A DNA stretch of 64,000 bases from Phycisphaerales bacterium AB-hyl4 (GCA_041821185.1 JBGUBD010000001.1:62001-126000); one strand, 5' to 3'; positions 18,690 through 27,664 are shown, numbered from the stretch's first letter. A program made the numbers and translations. Notes: generated by a model from the sequence alone, not told the origin.

Positions 18690-20069
18690 CTAACGGCCCT
18701 CCCCGCGCGGCGTGAGGTTGATCTGAAACGACACCTCCCGACTTCGCGCATCCGCTTCGCGCACGTAAACCAGCTTCGCACCGCCCATCCCCGCCGTCGC
18801 CTGCAACCGCCCGAGCAGGTCGAGCACGTCGCGCTCGTTGCGCCCGCGCCCGCTCACCGCGCCGGCCCCGTTATCGTCCAATGTCACATTCGTCGCCCAC
18901 ACATCGCCCCGCTCGGGAAACGCCATCGTCAACCCCAGCAGCATCTCCAGATGCGTCGGCCGATCCTCCAACCACCCGCGCGCCGTCCGCAGGTCATCCC
19001 GCAACACCGTCGCGCGGGCCAGTTCCGTCTGCCGCTGCGCCTGCCACTGCCGATGCTCGTTGATCGTCCGCTGCAAGCTCACCACATCGACCACATACCA
19101 CCCCACCACCAGCAGCGCCAGCACCGCCGCCAGCAACCCCACACGCATCGGCTTCGTCACTTGCCACTTCGGTGCACGTCGCGTGCGAGCCGTGACAAAG
19201 TTGATCGCCAGCGCCTGCGGATCGCACGCCGCCAGCCGCGCCGCCGGCGCAAACCGCGGCGGCACGCTCGCGGGCGTCGCCACGCGCTGCACATCCAACG
19301 CAAGCTCCCGACCGATGCGATCGAGCACCTGCGCATCCAGCCCGATCGCATCATCAATCTGCATCGGCCCGCCCGCAGGCTCAAACGTCGCCAGCGTCCG
19401 CCTGACCTCCGCGGTCAGCGTCCGCGTCGCCGCCTCCATATCATGCGCCCCACCGTCCGCCGGCGCCACGCCGTTCAACGATGTCCCCAGATGATGCAGC
19501 AAGTGCAGCCGGCCGCCGCGCATCGCCGCCAGTTCACACCGCCCCGGCGCGAGATGCAGCACCAGCCCCTCGTCAGTCAGCACCGCCGCGCTCGGCGTCA
19601 CCCCCGCCAACCTCAGCTTCGCCGCCGCCGCAACCTGCTCCAGCCACGCCAGCCGATCGCTCGGCAGCGCACACAGCAACACCTCCGGCGACCCCGTCGT
19701 CGTCGCCTCCGGCGTGTAGTCAATTACCAACCGCTCCGCCTGACCCGGAAACTCACGCTCCCCCGCCAGCCGTACCGCCCCCGCAAGCGCCTCCCCCGAC
19801 GCCGGCGGCATGGCGCGTGACCGGACGGCTAACCACCGACCGGCCACACCCACCAATACCGCGCCCCCCGGCCCCCCGCCCCGCAAGCCCGTCTCGTCCA
19901 ACAACCCCCGTAACGCCTGCCCCACAGCTTCCGCCGTCGACAAACCACCCCCCGCCCCCGACCCCGGCCCCGTCAACGCAAGCTCCGCCACGCCACCCGC
20001 GCCGTCGGCCACGCGGATCGCATGTTCGTCCACCACCAGCCCGAGATGTTGGCGGTAACGTCTCGTCAC
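18690..20069 (-). CDS. gspL: T2SS protein GspL-like (PilM-PilN fusion type)
   Basis: 459 residues. The N-terminal 300 residues resemble an actin-like PilM/GspL cytoplasmic domain. A membrane helix follows (about 318-338, MRVGLLAAVLALLVVGWYVV), then a coiled coil and a ferredoxin-like periplasmic domain ending in FQINLTPRGEGR. GspL anchors the ATPase GspE to the membrane. It overlaps gspK by four bases. Confidence 0.82.
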   Translation of the reverse strand: MTRRYRQHLGLVVDEHAIRVADGAGGVAELALTGPGSGAGGGLSTAEAVGQALRGLLDETGLRGGGPGGAVLVGVAGRWLAVRSRAMPPASGEALAGAVRLAGEREFPGQAERLVIDYTPEATTTGSPEVLLCALPSDRLAWLEQVAAAAKLRLAGVTPSAAVLTDEGLVLHLAPGRCELAAMRGGRLHLLHHLGTSLNGVAPADGGAHDMEAATRTLTAEVRRTLATFEPAGGPMQIDDAIGLDAQVLDRIGRELALDVQRVATPASVPPRFAPAARLAACDPQALAINFVTARTRRAPKWQVTKPMRVGLLAAVLALLVVGWYVVDVVSLQRTINEHRQWQAQRQTELARATVLRDDLRTARGWLEDRPTHLEMLLGLTMAFPERGDVWATNVTLDDNGAGAVSGRGRNERDVLDLLGRLQATAGMGGAKLVYVREADARSREVSFQINLTPRGEGR

Positions 20070-21433
20070 CGATCAAGCCTCCCGTACAACGCCACCGCCT
20101 CCTCCAGGCTCACCCCCGACCGAAGCGCCTCACGCAAGGCTGGGTCCAACGGCCAGCCTCGCTCCGTCCAGTCGTCAAACCGCACCACGCGCGGCCGATC
20201 GCCCGCCATGTCAATCACCACCCGATACCGCTTGAACGCCCGACCCGTCGCTCCGATTGCAACCACATCCACTGTGAACTGTTGCGCCCGGTCCGTCAGG
20301 TAAGGCCCCGCCTCAAACAGCCGATCGTCACCCACCGCATCCACCACCCACGCCAGCCCCCCTTCCGACGCGTCCCGCCCCGCCCGCGCGTCCACCAACG
20401 CCGCCGCCGACGCCTCATCCATCCCCGGCAGCGCCGCCAGCACCGGCTCCGACGCCGTATTCACATTCACCCGCCCCGCCGACGCTGCCGTCTCGTCCGT
20501 CGTTAACCGCGCCGCCAGTGCATCAAACTCCTCCCCCGTCAGCCCCGACCGCCGGTAAAAATCCAACATGCTCTCAAACGTGGGTCCGCCACTACCACCA
20601 CGACCCCCGCCCCCGCCGCCAAACCCCAACTCCGACCACACCAGGCTGAACCGCTCCGCCGACAGCTCCGTCTCCAGCAGCTCACGCAACGCATCCCGCT
20701 CATCCGATGCGTTCACATTGATCGCATCCGCCCGCGCCGCATAGCTGTACACCGTAAACAGCTCATACAACGGCCGATCCGGTTCAATCACGTTTTCAAA
20801 GTCCATCCCCGTCGTGTCGCCGAAGTCCGCCAGCTCAAACAACCGCTCCGGCGTCCAGCCGCGAACCAGCAGCAACTCTTCCACGCTCTCCAGCGGCCCA
20901 TGCTTGGGCAGGTAAGGCGGGTCCAGCATCAAATAATGCTCCGCCCCCGCCCCAGGCAGGTCCATCGCCTGCTCCTCCGGCGTCCGCCATGCCACCACAT
21001 CCTCCGCCCGCGTCCGCCCCACGCCGCGAAGCTGCCCGAGCATTTCCACCGTCGCCACATTCAGATGCAGCTTGCTCGCCTCGTCCGTGATGCCCGCCAC
21101 ATACCCGGCCCGCCCCTCGCCCGCAGGCCGAATCAGCCAGTACGCCGCATCGCCCACGATCACCCCTTCGCTGGGCAATTCGCCTGCCGCTGGCATCTGC
21201 CCCGGCTCCCGCGCCAGCACCGCCATCACATGCCGCACCGCCCCCTCCGCCGCGTTCGCCGCCGCCATCGCCTCCACCTGATTCGCCGCCGCCCGCACCT
21301 CCACGCGCATCGTCGTCGCCAGCAGCAGCGCCGTCGCCGTCACCACCAGCAGAATCAACACCGCCACGATCATCACCGCCCCCCGCTCGCGATGACACCC
21401 CCCACGCCCACACTTGGTTCGCCCGTTCATCAT
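20066..21433 (-). CDS. gspK: T2SS minor pseudopilin GspK
   Basis: 455 residues. A short basic leader (CHRERG) is cleaved before AVMIVAVLILLVVTATALLL, the pseudopilin helix; like other GspK it lacks Glu5. The large body contains the SAM-like helical domain with LNVNTASEPVLAALPGMD near the C-terminus. GspK caps the pseudopilus tip with GspI and GspJ. Overlaps gspJ and gspL by four bases each. Confidence 0.9.
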   Translation of the reverse strand: MMNGRTKCGRGGCHRERGAVMIVAVLILLVVTATALLLATTMRVEVRAAANQVEAMAAANAAEGAVRHVMAVLAREPGQMPAAGELPSEGVIVGDAAYWLIRPAGEGRAGYVAGITDEASKLHLNVATVEMLGQLRGVGRTRAEDVVAWRTPEEQAMDLPGAGAEHYLMLDPPYLPKHGPLESVEELLLVRGWTPERLFELADFGDTTGMDFENVIEPDRPLYELFTVYSYAARADAINVNASDERDALRELLETELSAERFSLVWSELGFGGGGGGRGGSGGPTFESMLDFYRRSGLTGEEFDALAARLTTDETAASAGRVNVNTASEPVLAALPGMDEASAAALVDARAGRDASEGGLAWVVDAVGDDRLFEAGPYLTDRAQQFTVDVVAIGATGRAFKRYRVVIDMAGDRPRVVRFDDWTERGWPLDPALREALRSGVSLEEAVALYGRLDR

Positions 21434-22116
21434 CGCCGAATCCCCCCGCCTTCATCTTCCGCCCGCGCCCCCGGCACCGCCATCACCCGCCTGACCCAAT
21501 ACCCCCCATCCCCACTCCCCCCCAACCCCTCCGCCAACCCCAACGTCACCTCCACCGCCCAGGGCAGCGCATCGCCCCGCTCCGTCGAATCCCAGTCATC
21601 TTCCCATTGCGACCCGTCGTAAAACCGAAACGTCAGCTCCACCACCTCCAACGCAAGCACCTGCTCGTACCCCTCGTCCACTACCGGCGCAAGCAGGTTG
21701 TCCGCCACCCGCCGCACCACCGCAGGCCGATCGGCCAACAACTCATTGCTCGGCTGCGACAGCGCCCACTCCACCCGCCGCACCCCCGCCGTCCGCGCTT
21801 CGCCCGCCGTACCCGCCGTCGTGTAAAACACCAGCGCACGCTCCCCCGCACCCCGCGCCACCGAGGCATCCAACGACACGAACTCCGCCGCCAGGTACCC
21901 GCCCGGCCGAACCGCGCCGCGCAAGTCCGCACGCAGCTGCTCCAGCACCACCTCCGCCGTCCGCGGCGGCCCCACCACCCGCTCCGACCGCCGATGCGCA
22001 TCAAACGCCGCCGCCAACGACCAGTACACCGCGCCGATCAGCAACGTCGACAACGACAGCGCCAGCAGCACCTCAATCAGCGTAAACGCGCTCGTCTGCC
22101 GGGCTCTCAGCGTCAT
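21430..22116 (-). CDS. gspJ: T2SS minor pseudopilin GspJ
   Basis: 228 residues from the ATG at 22116, which overlaps the gspI stop (TGATG). The leader MTLRARQTSA is followed by the pilin helix FTLIEVLLALSLSTLL, including Glu5. The residue before the cleavage site is alanine rather than the usual glycine, which is unusual for prepilin peptidase substrates. The rest is the beta-rich GspJ domain. It forms the pseudopilus tip with GspI and GspK. Confidence 0.88.
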   Translation of the reverse strand: MTLRARQTSAFTLIEVLLALSLSTLLIGAVYWSLAAAFDAHRRSERVVGPPRTAEVVLEQLRADLRGAVRPGGYLAAEFVSLDASVARGAGERALVFYTTAGTAGEARTAGVRRVEWALSQPSNELLADRPAVVRRVADNLLAPVVDEGYEQVLALEVVELTFRFYDGSQWEDDWDSTERGDALPWAVEVTLGLAEGLGGSGDGGYWVRRVMAVPGARAEDEGGGIRR

Positions 22117-22517
22117 CACTCCTCGATACTTGTGTCCACCAGCGTCGCCAACCGCAGCGCCTGCGCCTGTCCCCGCCGTTCCCAAGTCACCACCACCGTC
22201 AACGTCCGCACCTCATCATCAAAGTCCGCCAGCTCCACCGCGTACGCGTACCGCTCAAACGGCTCATCAAACGCCCCGCTCACCTCACCGCGATCCCAGT
22301 CCCGCAGTGCAACAATCTCATCCACCTTCGACTGCGCCAGCGACACCGCCTCAAGCCGCTGCCGCGCCATGTCCCCCGCACCCATCCCCACCTGCAACGC
22401 CCGCACCGCCACCGGCAGCACAATCGCCACCAGCACCAACCCCGCCAACACCTCCACCAACGTAAACCCCCGCCCACCGACAACCCCCCGCCCCCCCGAG
22501 CACCCCCCGAATCCCAC
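22116..22517 (-). CDS. gspI: T2SS minor pseudopilin GspI
   Basis: 133 residues. The mature helix FTLVEVLAGLVLVAIVLPVA follows a glycine-rich leader ending RG, with Glu5 present. The only upstream start in frame that fits is GTG at 22517, which lies inside the dispersed palindrome at 22513-22533, so the repeat supplies the start codon. The C-terminal beta domain is short, as is normal for GspI. Confidence 0.87.
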   Translation of the reverse strand: MGFGGCSGGRGVVGGRGFTLVEVLAGLVLVAIVLPVAVRALQVGMGAGDMARQRLEAVSLAQSKVDEIVALRDWDRGEVSGAFDEPFERYAYAVELADFDDEVRTLTVVVTWERRGQAQALRLATLVDTSIEE

Positions 22518-22533
22518 GGCGTCACGCCGTGGG
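22513..22533. repeat. CCCACGG palindrome at the gspI start
   Basis: 10-base arms CCCACGGCGT and ACGCCGTGGG around one base. The GTG in the minus-strand CCGTGGG arm is used as the gspI start codon. Confidence 0.85.
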
Positions 22534-22590
22534 CGCCCCCCCCAACCCCCAAACCGCCCCTCAAAGCCAAAACCCCAAACCTTTCATTCA

Positions 22591-23103
22591 TCATCGCACC
22601 CCTCCCAACCCAAGCGCCGCCGCCTCCCGCACCGCGTACCGCTCGCTCGCCGACCGCGCCGCCACCAGCACCGGCTCACCCCGTCGCCCGACCAACTCAA
22701 ACACGCCCGGATCGCTTCGCCCGTTCGGATAAAACCGCACATACCCCCGCCGCAGCGTCTCGTCGTCCGCCTCCCAGTAAACCGCCACATCCCCCGGCAG
22801 CACGATCGGCCGAGCCACCGGCACCGGCACCGCCTCGTCCTCCGGCAGCTCCTCGTGACTCAACCACAACTCATGCAGCTCAAGGTCGACATGCAGCCGA
22901 TACACCCGCGCCTCGCTCACCGCCAGCGACCGCGCCAGCCGCGTCATCGCCACCATCTCACCCGCCGCCGCGTGCACCTCCCGCCCGCTCACAAACGGCC
23001 GCAACGTCGGCAACGACACCCCCAGCAACACCCCCACCACCAACAACACCATCACCAGTTCCAGCAACGTAAACCCACCACGCGCCCCACCCCCCGCGCG
23101 CAC
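22591..23103 (-). CDS. gspH: T2SS minor pseudopilin GspH
   Basis: 170 residues from GTG 23103, giving a 10-residue leader MRAGGGARGG then FTLLELVMVLLVVGVLLG with Glu5. A run of six G lies just upstream as a possible ribosome-binding site. Starting further upstream (GTG 23154 or ATG 23181) would translate the palindrome at 23117 into the leader. The body is the GspH/FimT beta domain. It sits between gspI and gspG. Confidence 0.85.
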   Translation of the reverse strand: MRAGGGARGGFTLLELVMVLLVVGVLLGVSLPTLRPFVSGREVHAAAGEMVAMTRLARSLAVSEARVYRLHVDLELHELWLSHEELPEDEAVPVPVARPIVLPGDVAVYWEADDETLRRGYVRFYPNGRSDPGVFELVGRRGEPVLVAARSASERYAVREAAALGLGGVR

Positions 23104-23116
23104 CGCCCCCCATAAA

Positions 23117-23139
23117 GCCCACGGATCGCATCCGTGGGC
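23117..23139. repeat. CCCACGG palindrome upstream of gspH
   Basis: Arms GCCCACGGAT and ATCCGTGGGC around CGC. It lies 14 bases in front of the preferred gspH start, directly after gspG. Confidence 0.85.
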
Positions 23140-23155
23140 ACCCCCCGCCCTCACA

Positions 23156-23569
23156 TCACCAGTTCCCAATACGCTCACCATCGCCGCCTTCCGGCCCCTC
23201 GGAGTAGAGGTCGTACCCATCATCGTTGTACCGCCCCGGATACTCATACACGTACGGGTTCCCCCACGGGTCCGTCGGCACGCCGCGACTCAAATACCGG
23301 TTCCAGTTCGGCGCATTGCTCGGCCGCTCCACCAACGCCTCCAACCCCTCCTGCGTCGTCGGGAACCGACCGTTATCAATCTCAAACGCATCCAACGCCG
23401 TCTCCAGACTTCGAATGTCCGCCCGCGCCGCCGTCACCCGCGCCTGCTCGCCTCGGCCGGTAAACCGTGTCACCACGATCCCCACCAGCACGCCCAGTAT
23501 CACGAGCACCAGCAGCAGCTCGATCATCGAAAAACCCGCAACCCGTTGACCATGTCGTTTCATATTCAT
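23156..23569 (-). CDS. gspG: T2SS major pseudopilin GspG
   Basis: 137 residues. The leader MNMKRHGQRVAG precedes FSMIELLLVLVILGVLVGIV with Glu5. The C-terminal domain has the conserved TDPWGNPYVYEYPGRYNDDGYDLYSEGPEG segment, whose aspartates bind calcium in GspG structures. It polymerises into the pseudopilus that pushes substrates through GspD. Confidence 0.95.
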   Translation of the reverse strand: MNMKRHGQRVAGFSMIELLLVLVILGVLVGIVVTRFTGRGEQARVTAARADIRSLETALDAFEIDNGRFPTTQEGLEALVERPSNAPNWNRYLSRGVPTDPWGNPYVYEYPGRYNDDGYDLYSEGPEGGDGERIGNW

Positions 23570-23634
23570 GTTCCTGATGTCTCTATTTCGCCGCGTTGCT
23601 CGCGACGCGCTCTCGCTCGATCACTGAATCTCGA

Positions 23635-24849
23635 TCACTGAATCAAGTCCTGCAACGTCAAGATCGGCATCAGCATGCCGACCACCACCGTTCCCACCAC
23701 TGCCGCCATAATCACCAGCATCGCCGGCTCCGCCATCGCCACCAGCGTTCGCAACCGTCGATCCAGTTCCCCTTCAAAACTGTTCGCCAGCCGCGTCAAC
23801 TCACCATCAAGCCGACCCGTCTCTTCCGCCACCGCCACCATCTCCGTCACCGACGCCGGAAACAACTGCCTCGCCTCGCCCAGCGATTTCGCCAGCGATT
23901 CGCCATGCTGCACCCGCTCGATCGCCTGCTCCACCACATCCGACAGCGTCTGATTGCCTAACGCCTCCCGCGCCACGCGTAATGCACCGATCAACGGCAC
24001 ACCCGCCCCCAGCAGCGTGCCCAGCATTCGGCAAAACCGCACCAGCGCAAACCGCGCCAGCACCGTCCCCACCATCGGCAGCCGCAGCATCATCCGATCC
24101 CGCCACCGCCGACCGCTCTGCGTCGCCAGCGTCCGCGTCGCCCACAACCCCGCAATCGCAAGCACCACCAGCACCGCCAGCGACCACGGGCTGAGCACCG
24201 CCTCGCTCGCCGCCATGATCGCCCGCGTCAGCACGGGCAGTTCCGCGCCATACTCTTCAAAAAACCCCGCGAACTGCGGGATGAAAAACACCAGGCACGC
24301 CGCCAGCACCAGCACCGTCATCACCGCCAGCAGCGCCGGATACACCAGCGCCGCCCGCACCCGCCCCACCAGATCCGCCTCCCTCGCGCGGAAGTCCGCA
24401 ATCTGATTCAGCACCACATCGAGAAACCCGCCCATCTCACCGGCCCGCACCATTGCCACGTACACCGTCGGAAAGCTTCGCGGATGCCGCGCCAGCGCTT
24501 CCGCCAACGGCTCACCGTCCACCACCGCATCGCGGATCGCCTCCCGCTGCGTCTTCTCCGCTGCCGACGACGCCTCGCGCGCGATGATCTGCAACGCCTT
24601 GCCAAGCGGCACGCCCGCCGCCAGCAGGTTCGCAAGCTCGCGTGTAAACGCATCCACCGCCGCCGCCGACACCCGCCGACCGCGCCCCATCAGCCCCGTC
24701 GCCGCCGCGGCGTGCTCTTCGATCGCCACCGGCGTCAGTCCTCGTCGCGTCATCTCATCCATCGCCGCGCCGCGACTGTCCGCCGACAGCGTCCCCGACG
24801 TCGCCTTGCCCGCCCCATCAATCGCCTTGTAAGAAAACGTCGCGCTCAT
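23635..24849 (-). CDS. gspF: T2SS inner-membrane protein GspF
   Basis: 404 residues from the ATG at 24849 (MSATFSYKAIDGAGK, the usual GspF start). Two duplicated cytoplasmic helical domains (T2SSF) with the family motif FTRELANLLAAGVPLGKAL in the first and FCRMLGTLLGAGVPLIGAL in the second. Three hydrophobic segments are visible, the last near the C-terminus. GspF forms the platform core with GspE. It lies 65 bases upstream of gspG. Confidence 0.95.
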   Translation of the reverse strand: MSATFSYKAIDGAGKATSGTLSADSRGAAMDEMTRRGLTPVAIEEHAAAATGLMGRGRRVSAAAVDAFTRELANLLAAGVPLGKALQIIAREASSAAEKTQREAIRDAVVDGEPLAEALARHPRSFPTVYVAMVRAGEMGGFLDVVLNQIADFRAREADLVGRVRAALVYPALLAVMTVLVLAACLVFFIPQFAGFFEEYGAELPVLTRAIMAASEAVLSPWSLAVLVVLAIAGLWATRTLATQSGRRWRDRMMLRLPMVGTVLARFALVRFCRMLGTLLGAGVPLIGALRVAREALGNQTLSDVVEQAIERVQHGESLAKSLGEARQLFPASVTEMVAVAEETGRLDGELTRLANSFEGELDRRLRTLVAMAEPAMLVIMAAVVGTVVVGMLMPILTLQDLIQ

Positions 24850-24894
24850 CGTCTGCATCCCAATCCCGTCCACCGCACATCACCCATCACCCCG

Positions 24895-24921
24895 AAGCCC
24901 ACGGATTCCATCCGTGGGCTT
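24895..24921. repeat. CCCACGG palindrome between gspE and gspF
   Basis: 12-base arms AAGCCCACGGAT and ATCCGTGGGCTT around TCC. It sits in the spacer between two co-oriented T2SS genes. Confidence 0.9.
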
Positions 24922-24938
24922 TACCCGCACCACCCCAA

Positions 24939-24976
24939 CTCGAAACTCGAAACTAGAAACTAGAAACTCGAAACTA
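24939..24976. repeat. Five tandem heptamers (CTNGAAA) at the gspE stop
   Basis: Plus-strand units CTCGAAA, CTCGAAA, CTAGAAA, CTAGAAA, CTCGAAA, then CTA. The final CTA is the complement of the gspE TAG stop, so the repeat begins exactly where the coding region ends. Confidence 0.85.
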
Positions 24977-26698
24977 ACCCCCCTCCCCCTCCACCTCCCG
25001 CCGTTCGTCTTTCGTCACGCGAAGCACTTCCGCCACCGTCGTCACCCCTTCGCGAACCAGTCGCCAGCCGTCGTCGCGCAGGCTCGCCATGCCGTTGCCC
25101 ATTGCATGTTCGCGGATCTCGCCGCCCGACCGCGTTTCGAGAATCATTCGCCGCAATGACTCGGTCACCGGCATCAATTCAAAGATGCCCCGCCGACCGC
25201 GGTAGCCCGTGTTCTGACACGATCGACAGCCGCGCCCTTCGAACAACACGTCGGGCAATGCGTCCCCGAACTGCCGCCGTGCCTTCGCCGACTCGTCCGC
25301 AGGCAGCGCAGCCTTGCAGTCTTCGCAGATCAGCCGCACCAGCCGCTGCGCAATCACAAGCTCCAGCGACGACGCCACCAGGTAAGGCTCAACGCCCATG
25401 TCCACCAGCCGTGTCAATGCCCCCGGCGCGTCATTCGTGTGCAACGTCGAAAACACCAGGTGCCCGGTCAACGACGCCTGCACCGCGATCTCCGCCGTCT
25501 CGCGGTCGCGAATTTCGCCAATCAGGATCACGTCCGGGTCGTGGCGCAGGATCGCTCGCAGCCCTTTCGCAAACGTCATGCCCGCCTTCGTCGCCACCTG
25601 GATCTGGTTGATACCTTCCAGTTGATATTCGATCGGGTCTTCAATCGTCACAATCTTGCGGTCGATCTCGTTGATCCGCGACAGCCCCGCGTAAAGCGAC
25701 GTCGTCTTCCCGCTGCCCGTCGGCCCGGTCACCAGCGCAATGCCATGCGGCAGTTCCAATATCGCCTCAAACGCCTCGCGATCCCTCGGCCCCATCCCCA
25801 GCATCTCAATGCCCAGCAACGCGCCGCCGCGGTCGAGCAATCGCAGCACCACCGCTTCGCCGTGCAGCATCGGAATGATCGACACGCGCACGTCCACCTC
25901 TCGGCCGGCGATGCGCAGCTTGATCCGCCCGTCCTGCGGCACGCGCTTCTCCGCAATGTCCAACTGACTCAATATCTTCAATCGAGACACGATCGCCGGC
26001 TGAAACCGTCTCAGCTCCGGCGGCACGTTCGCCTGCTGCAACACACCGTCAATGCGATACCGCACACGCAGCGACTCTTCAAACGGCTCGAAGTGCACGT
26101 CCGTCGCGCGACGCTCGATCGCCTCGGTGAGCACCTGGTTCACGAACTTCACGATCGACGCGTCTTCCGCCGCCGCCGTGAGGTCCAGGTCGTTCGCACC
26201 GTCATCCAGCAGCTGCACGCCCATCCGGTCCGGGTCCGCGCCGATCATCGCCTGCACCGTGTCCGCACCCACGCCAAGCTGCAACTTAAGCTGCCGCTTC
26301 AACTCCGCTGGCGAAGCCAGCGCAATCCGCACCTCCAACCCGCTCGCCAGCCGCAGCTCGTCCAGCCCCGTCGTATCGAACGGCCGCGCGGTCGCCACCA
26401 GCACCGAACCGTTCGTCTGCTCCAACGGCAACAGCGACCGCTCCAGCAACACTCTCGCCGGAAACCGCGCCAGCAGCTTCGAGTCCAGCCGATGCTCTTC
26501 CAGATTCACAAACGGCAAATCGAACTCGTCCGCCAGCGCCTTGAGCACCGCCGCCTCATCGCCGCCGGCCTGCCGCACCGCCGCCAGCAGCGCGTCGTCC
26601 AGCGACGTGCCCGCCGACCGAGCCGTGCGTACCGCCTCGGCCGCCTGCTCGTCGAGCAAGCCCAACTCCCGCAGCCGTGCCAGTACCGGATCAGCCAT
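24974..26698 (-). CDS. gspE: T2SS assembly ATPase
   Basis: 574 residues from the ATG at 26698 (MADPVLARL). An N-terminal GspE_N-like domain (about 55-150) precedes the ATPase core: P-loop GPTGSGKTTSLYAGL, the Asp box, and LIGEIRDRETAEIAVQASLTGHLVFSTLHTND. A tetracysteine zinc motif (CEDC near 420 and CRSC near 465) follows and is typical for GspE. It energises pseudopilus growth. It is the first gene of the T2SS operon; the structured region just upstream is probably its leader. Confidence 0.96.
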   Translation of the reverse strand: MADPVLARLRELGLLDEQAAEAVRTARSAGTSLDDALLAAVRQAGGDEAAVLKALADEFDLPFVNLEEHRLDSKLLARFPARVLLERSLLPLEQTNGSVLVATARPFDTTGLDELRLASGLEVRIALASPAELKRQLKLQLGVGADTVQAMIGADPDRMGVQLLDDGANDLDLTAAAEDASIVKFVNQVLTEAIERRATDVHFEPFEESLRVRYRIDGVLQQANVPPELRRFQPAIVSRLKILSQLDIAEKRVPQDGRIKLRIAGREVDVRVSIIPMLHGEAVVLRLLDRGGALLGIEMLGMGPRDREAFEAILELPHGIALVTGPTGSGKTTSLYAGLSRINEIDRKIVTIEDPIEYQLEGINQIQVATKAGMTFAKGLRAILRHDPDVILIGEIRDRETAEIAVQASLTGHLVFSTLHTNDAPGALTRLVDMGVEPYLVASSLELVIAQRLVRLICEDCKAALPADESAKARRQFGDALPDVLFEGRGCRSCQNTGYRGRRGIFELMPVTESLRRMILETRSGGEIREHAMGNGMASLRDDGWRLVREGVTTVAEVLRVTKDERREVEGEGG

Positions 26699-26828
26699 GT
26701 TGTGAAGTCTCACACGGACAAACAAAGAGAGGTCGCGCCGAGCCGAGCCGGGGGTTTAGCCCCGTCGCCCACGGCGGAGCCCAATAGCGCCCCCGCGCCG
26801 GCGCGTGGGTTAATTACATGACGCTTAT

Positions 26829-26948
26829 GCTTGAGTCGCCCCCGACTAAGCCTTCGAACGAGCGAATCTGCGGAGCTTCCGGGGCATGACCTGAACAGGT
26901 ACACCCGTCTCGGCAGCCCCACAGATTCGCGGCGCTCATCCGTACGCT
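26829..26948 (-). ncRNA. Candidate structured leader RNA of the T2SS operon
   Basis: On the minus strand, between the Spy-like gene and gspE, an outer nine-base helix GCGAATCTG/CAGATTCGC (26922-26930 with 26862-26870) encloses GGGGC/GCCCC (26916-26920 with 26881-26885), and inside that ACCTG/CAGGT with a two-base loop. A separate hairpin GCTTAGTCG/CGACTCAAGC follows at 26829-26851, and GCGCT/AGCGC precedes it. No match to a known riboswitch could be recognised. The class and function are unknown. Confidence 0.4.
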
Positions 26949-26957
26949 CAGCGCTTG

Positions 26958-27542
26958 CTATTCGAGGATGCCCATGATCACGAATTGCGCTTCCTGACGC
27001 GGGGTCAGCACGCCACGCAGTTCTTCGCGAGCTTCCTCAAGCTGGCGCTGGTGGTCTTCGCGAGCCGAACGCAGCGCTTCGAGCTTCTCCTGAATGTCGG
27101 CTTCCGACGCGTTGTCGTCGCGCAGCGTCTGGCCAAGGTCACGGCTGGCCTGCTGCACCGGCGAAAGCTCGCGGTCGCCTCGGCCCTCACCGCCGCCCCA
27201 GCCCGGCCCGCCGCCGCCACGCATGCCGCCGCGTCGGCCCATCATCATGCCGCCGCGACCGCCCTGGGCCTGCAGCGAACGAACTTCCTCGACCATCGGC
27301 TCGAGCGCTTCCCATTCTTCCTCGGTCACGCCAAGCCGCTCGCGCATCGCTTCCTGACGGTTCGCCATCCGCTCACGCATCCGCTCGCCGTCCACCTGAC
27401 GACGCTCCCCGGCCCGGTCGCCCCCCGCCCGGTCGCCGCGATCACCCCGTTCGCCGCGATCCTGCGCGACGAGCATGGCACCGCCCGCCATCATCGCGAG
27501 AACCAGCATTACCGGCACGATCTTGCTACTGAGTTGCTTCAT
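26958..27542 (-). CDS. Spy/CpxP-like periplasmic protein
   Basis: 194 residues. A signal peptide (about 1-26, ending AMLVA) is followed by an Arg/Glu/Gly-rich helical protein with a methionine- and glycine-rich loop in the middle (about 92-120). The C-terminus has the motif LTPRQEAQFVIM, the LTxxQ motif that defines Spy/CpxP proteins. Such proteins act as periplasmic chaperones or sensors of envelope stress. It lies upstream of the T2SS operon on the same strand. Confidence 0.8.
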   Translation of the reverse strand: MKQLSSKIVPVMLVLAMMAGGAMLVAQDRGERGDRGDRAGGDRAGERRQVDGERMRERMANRQEAMRERLGVTEEEWEALEPMVEEVRSLQAQGGRGGMMMGRRGGMRGGGGPGWGGGEGRGDRELSPVQQASRDLGQTLRDDNASEADIQEKLEALRSAREDHQRQLEEAREELRGVLTPRQEAQFVIMGILE

Positions 27543-27664
27543 GGCCTGTCTCCGAGCGTTGACCGCTCCATTCAGGTAAAAAACCGGACTCCAGGGCCCT
27601 GCTCAACGCATCAGGCCCCACATTGCGACAACGCGGTCGGCCGACCCTGTATTGCAACCGCCGG

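Noticed and set aside
26862..26930. SRP RNA, TPP or cyclic-di-GMP riboswitch upstream of gspE
   Set aside because: The minus strand has CAGGT and CGGAAG words, but not the SRP core CAGGTCCGGAAGGAAGCAG or any complete TPP or GEMM signature.
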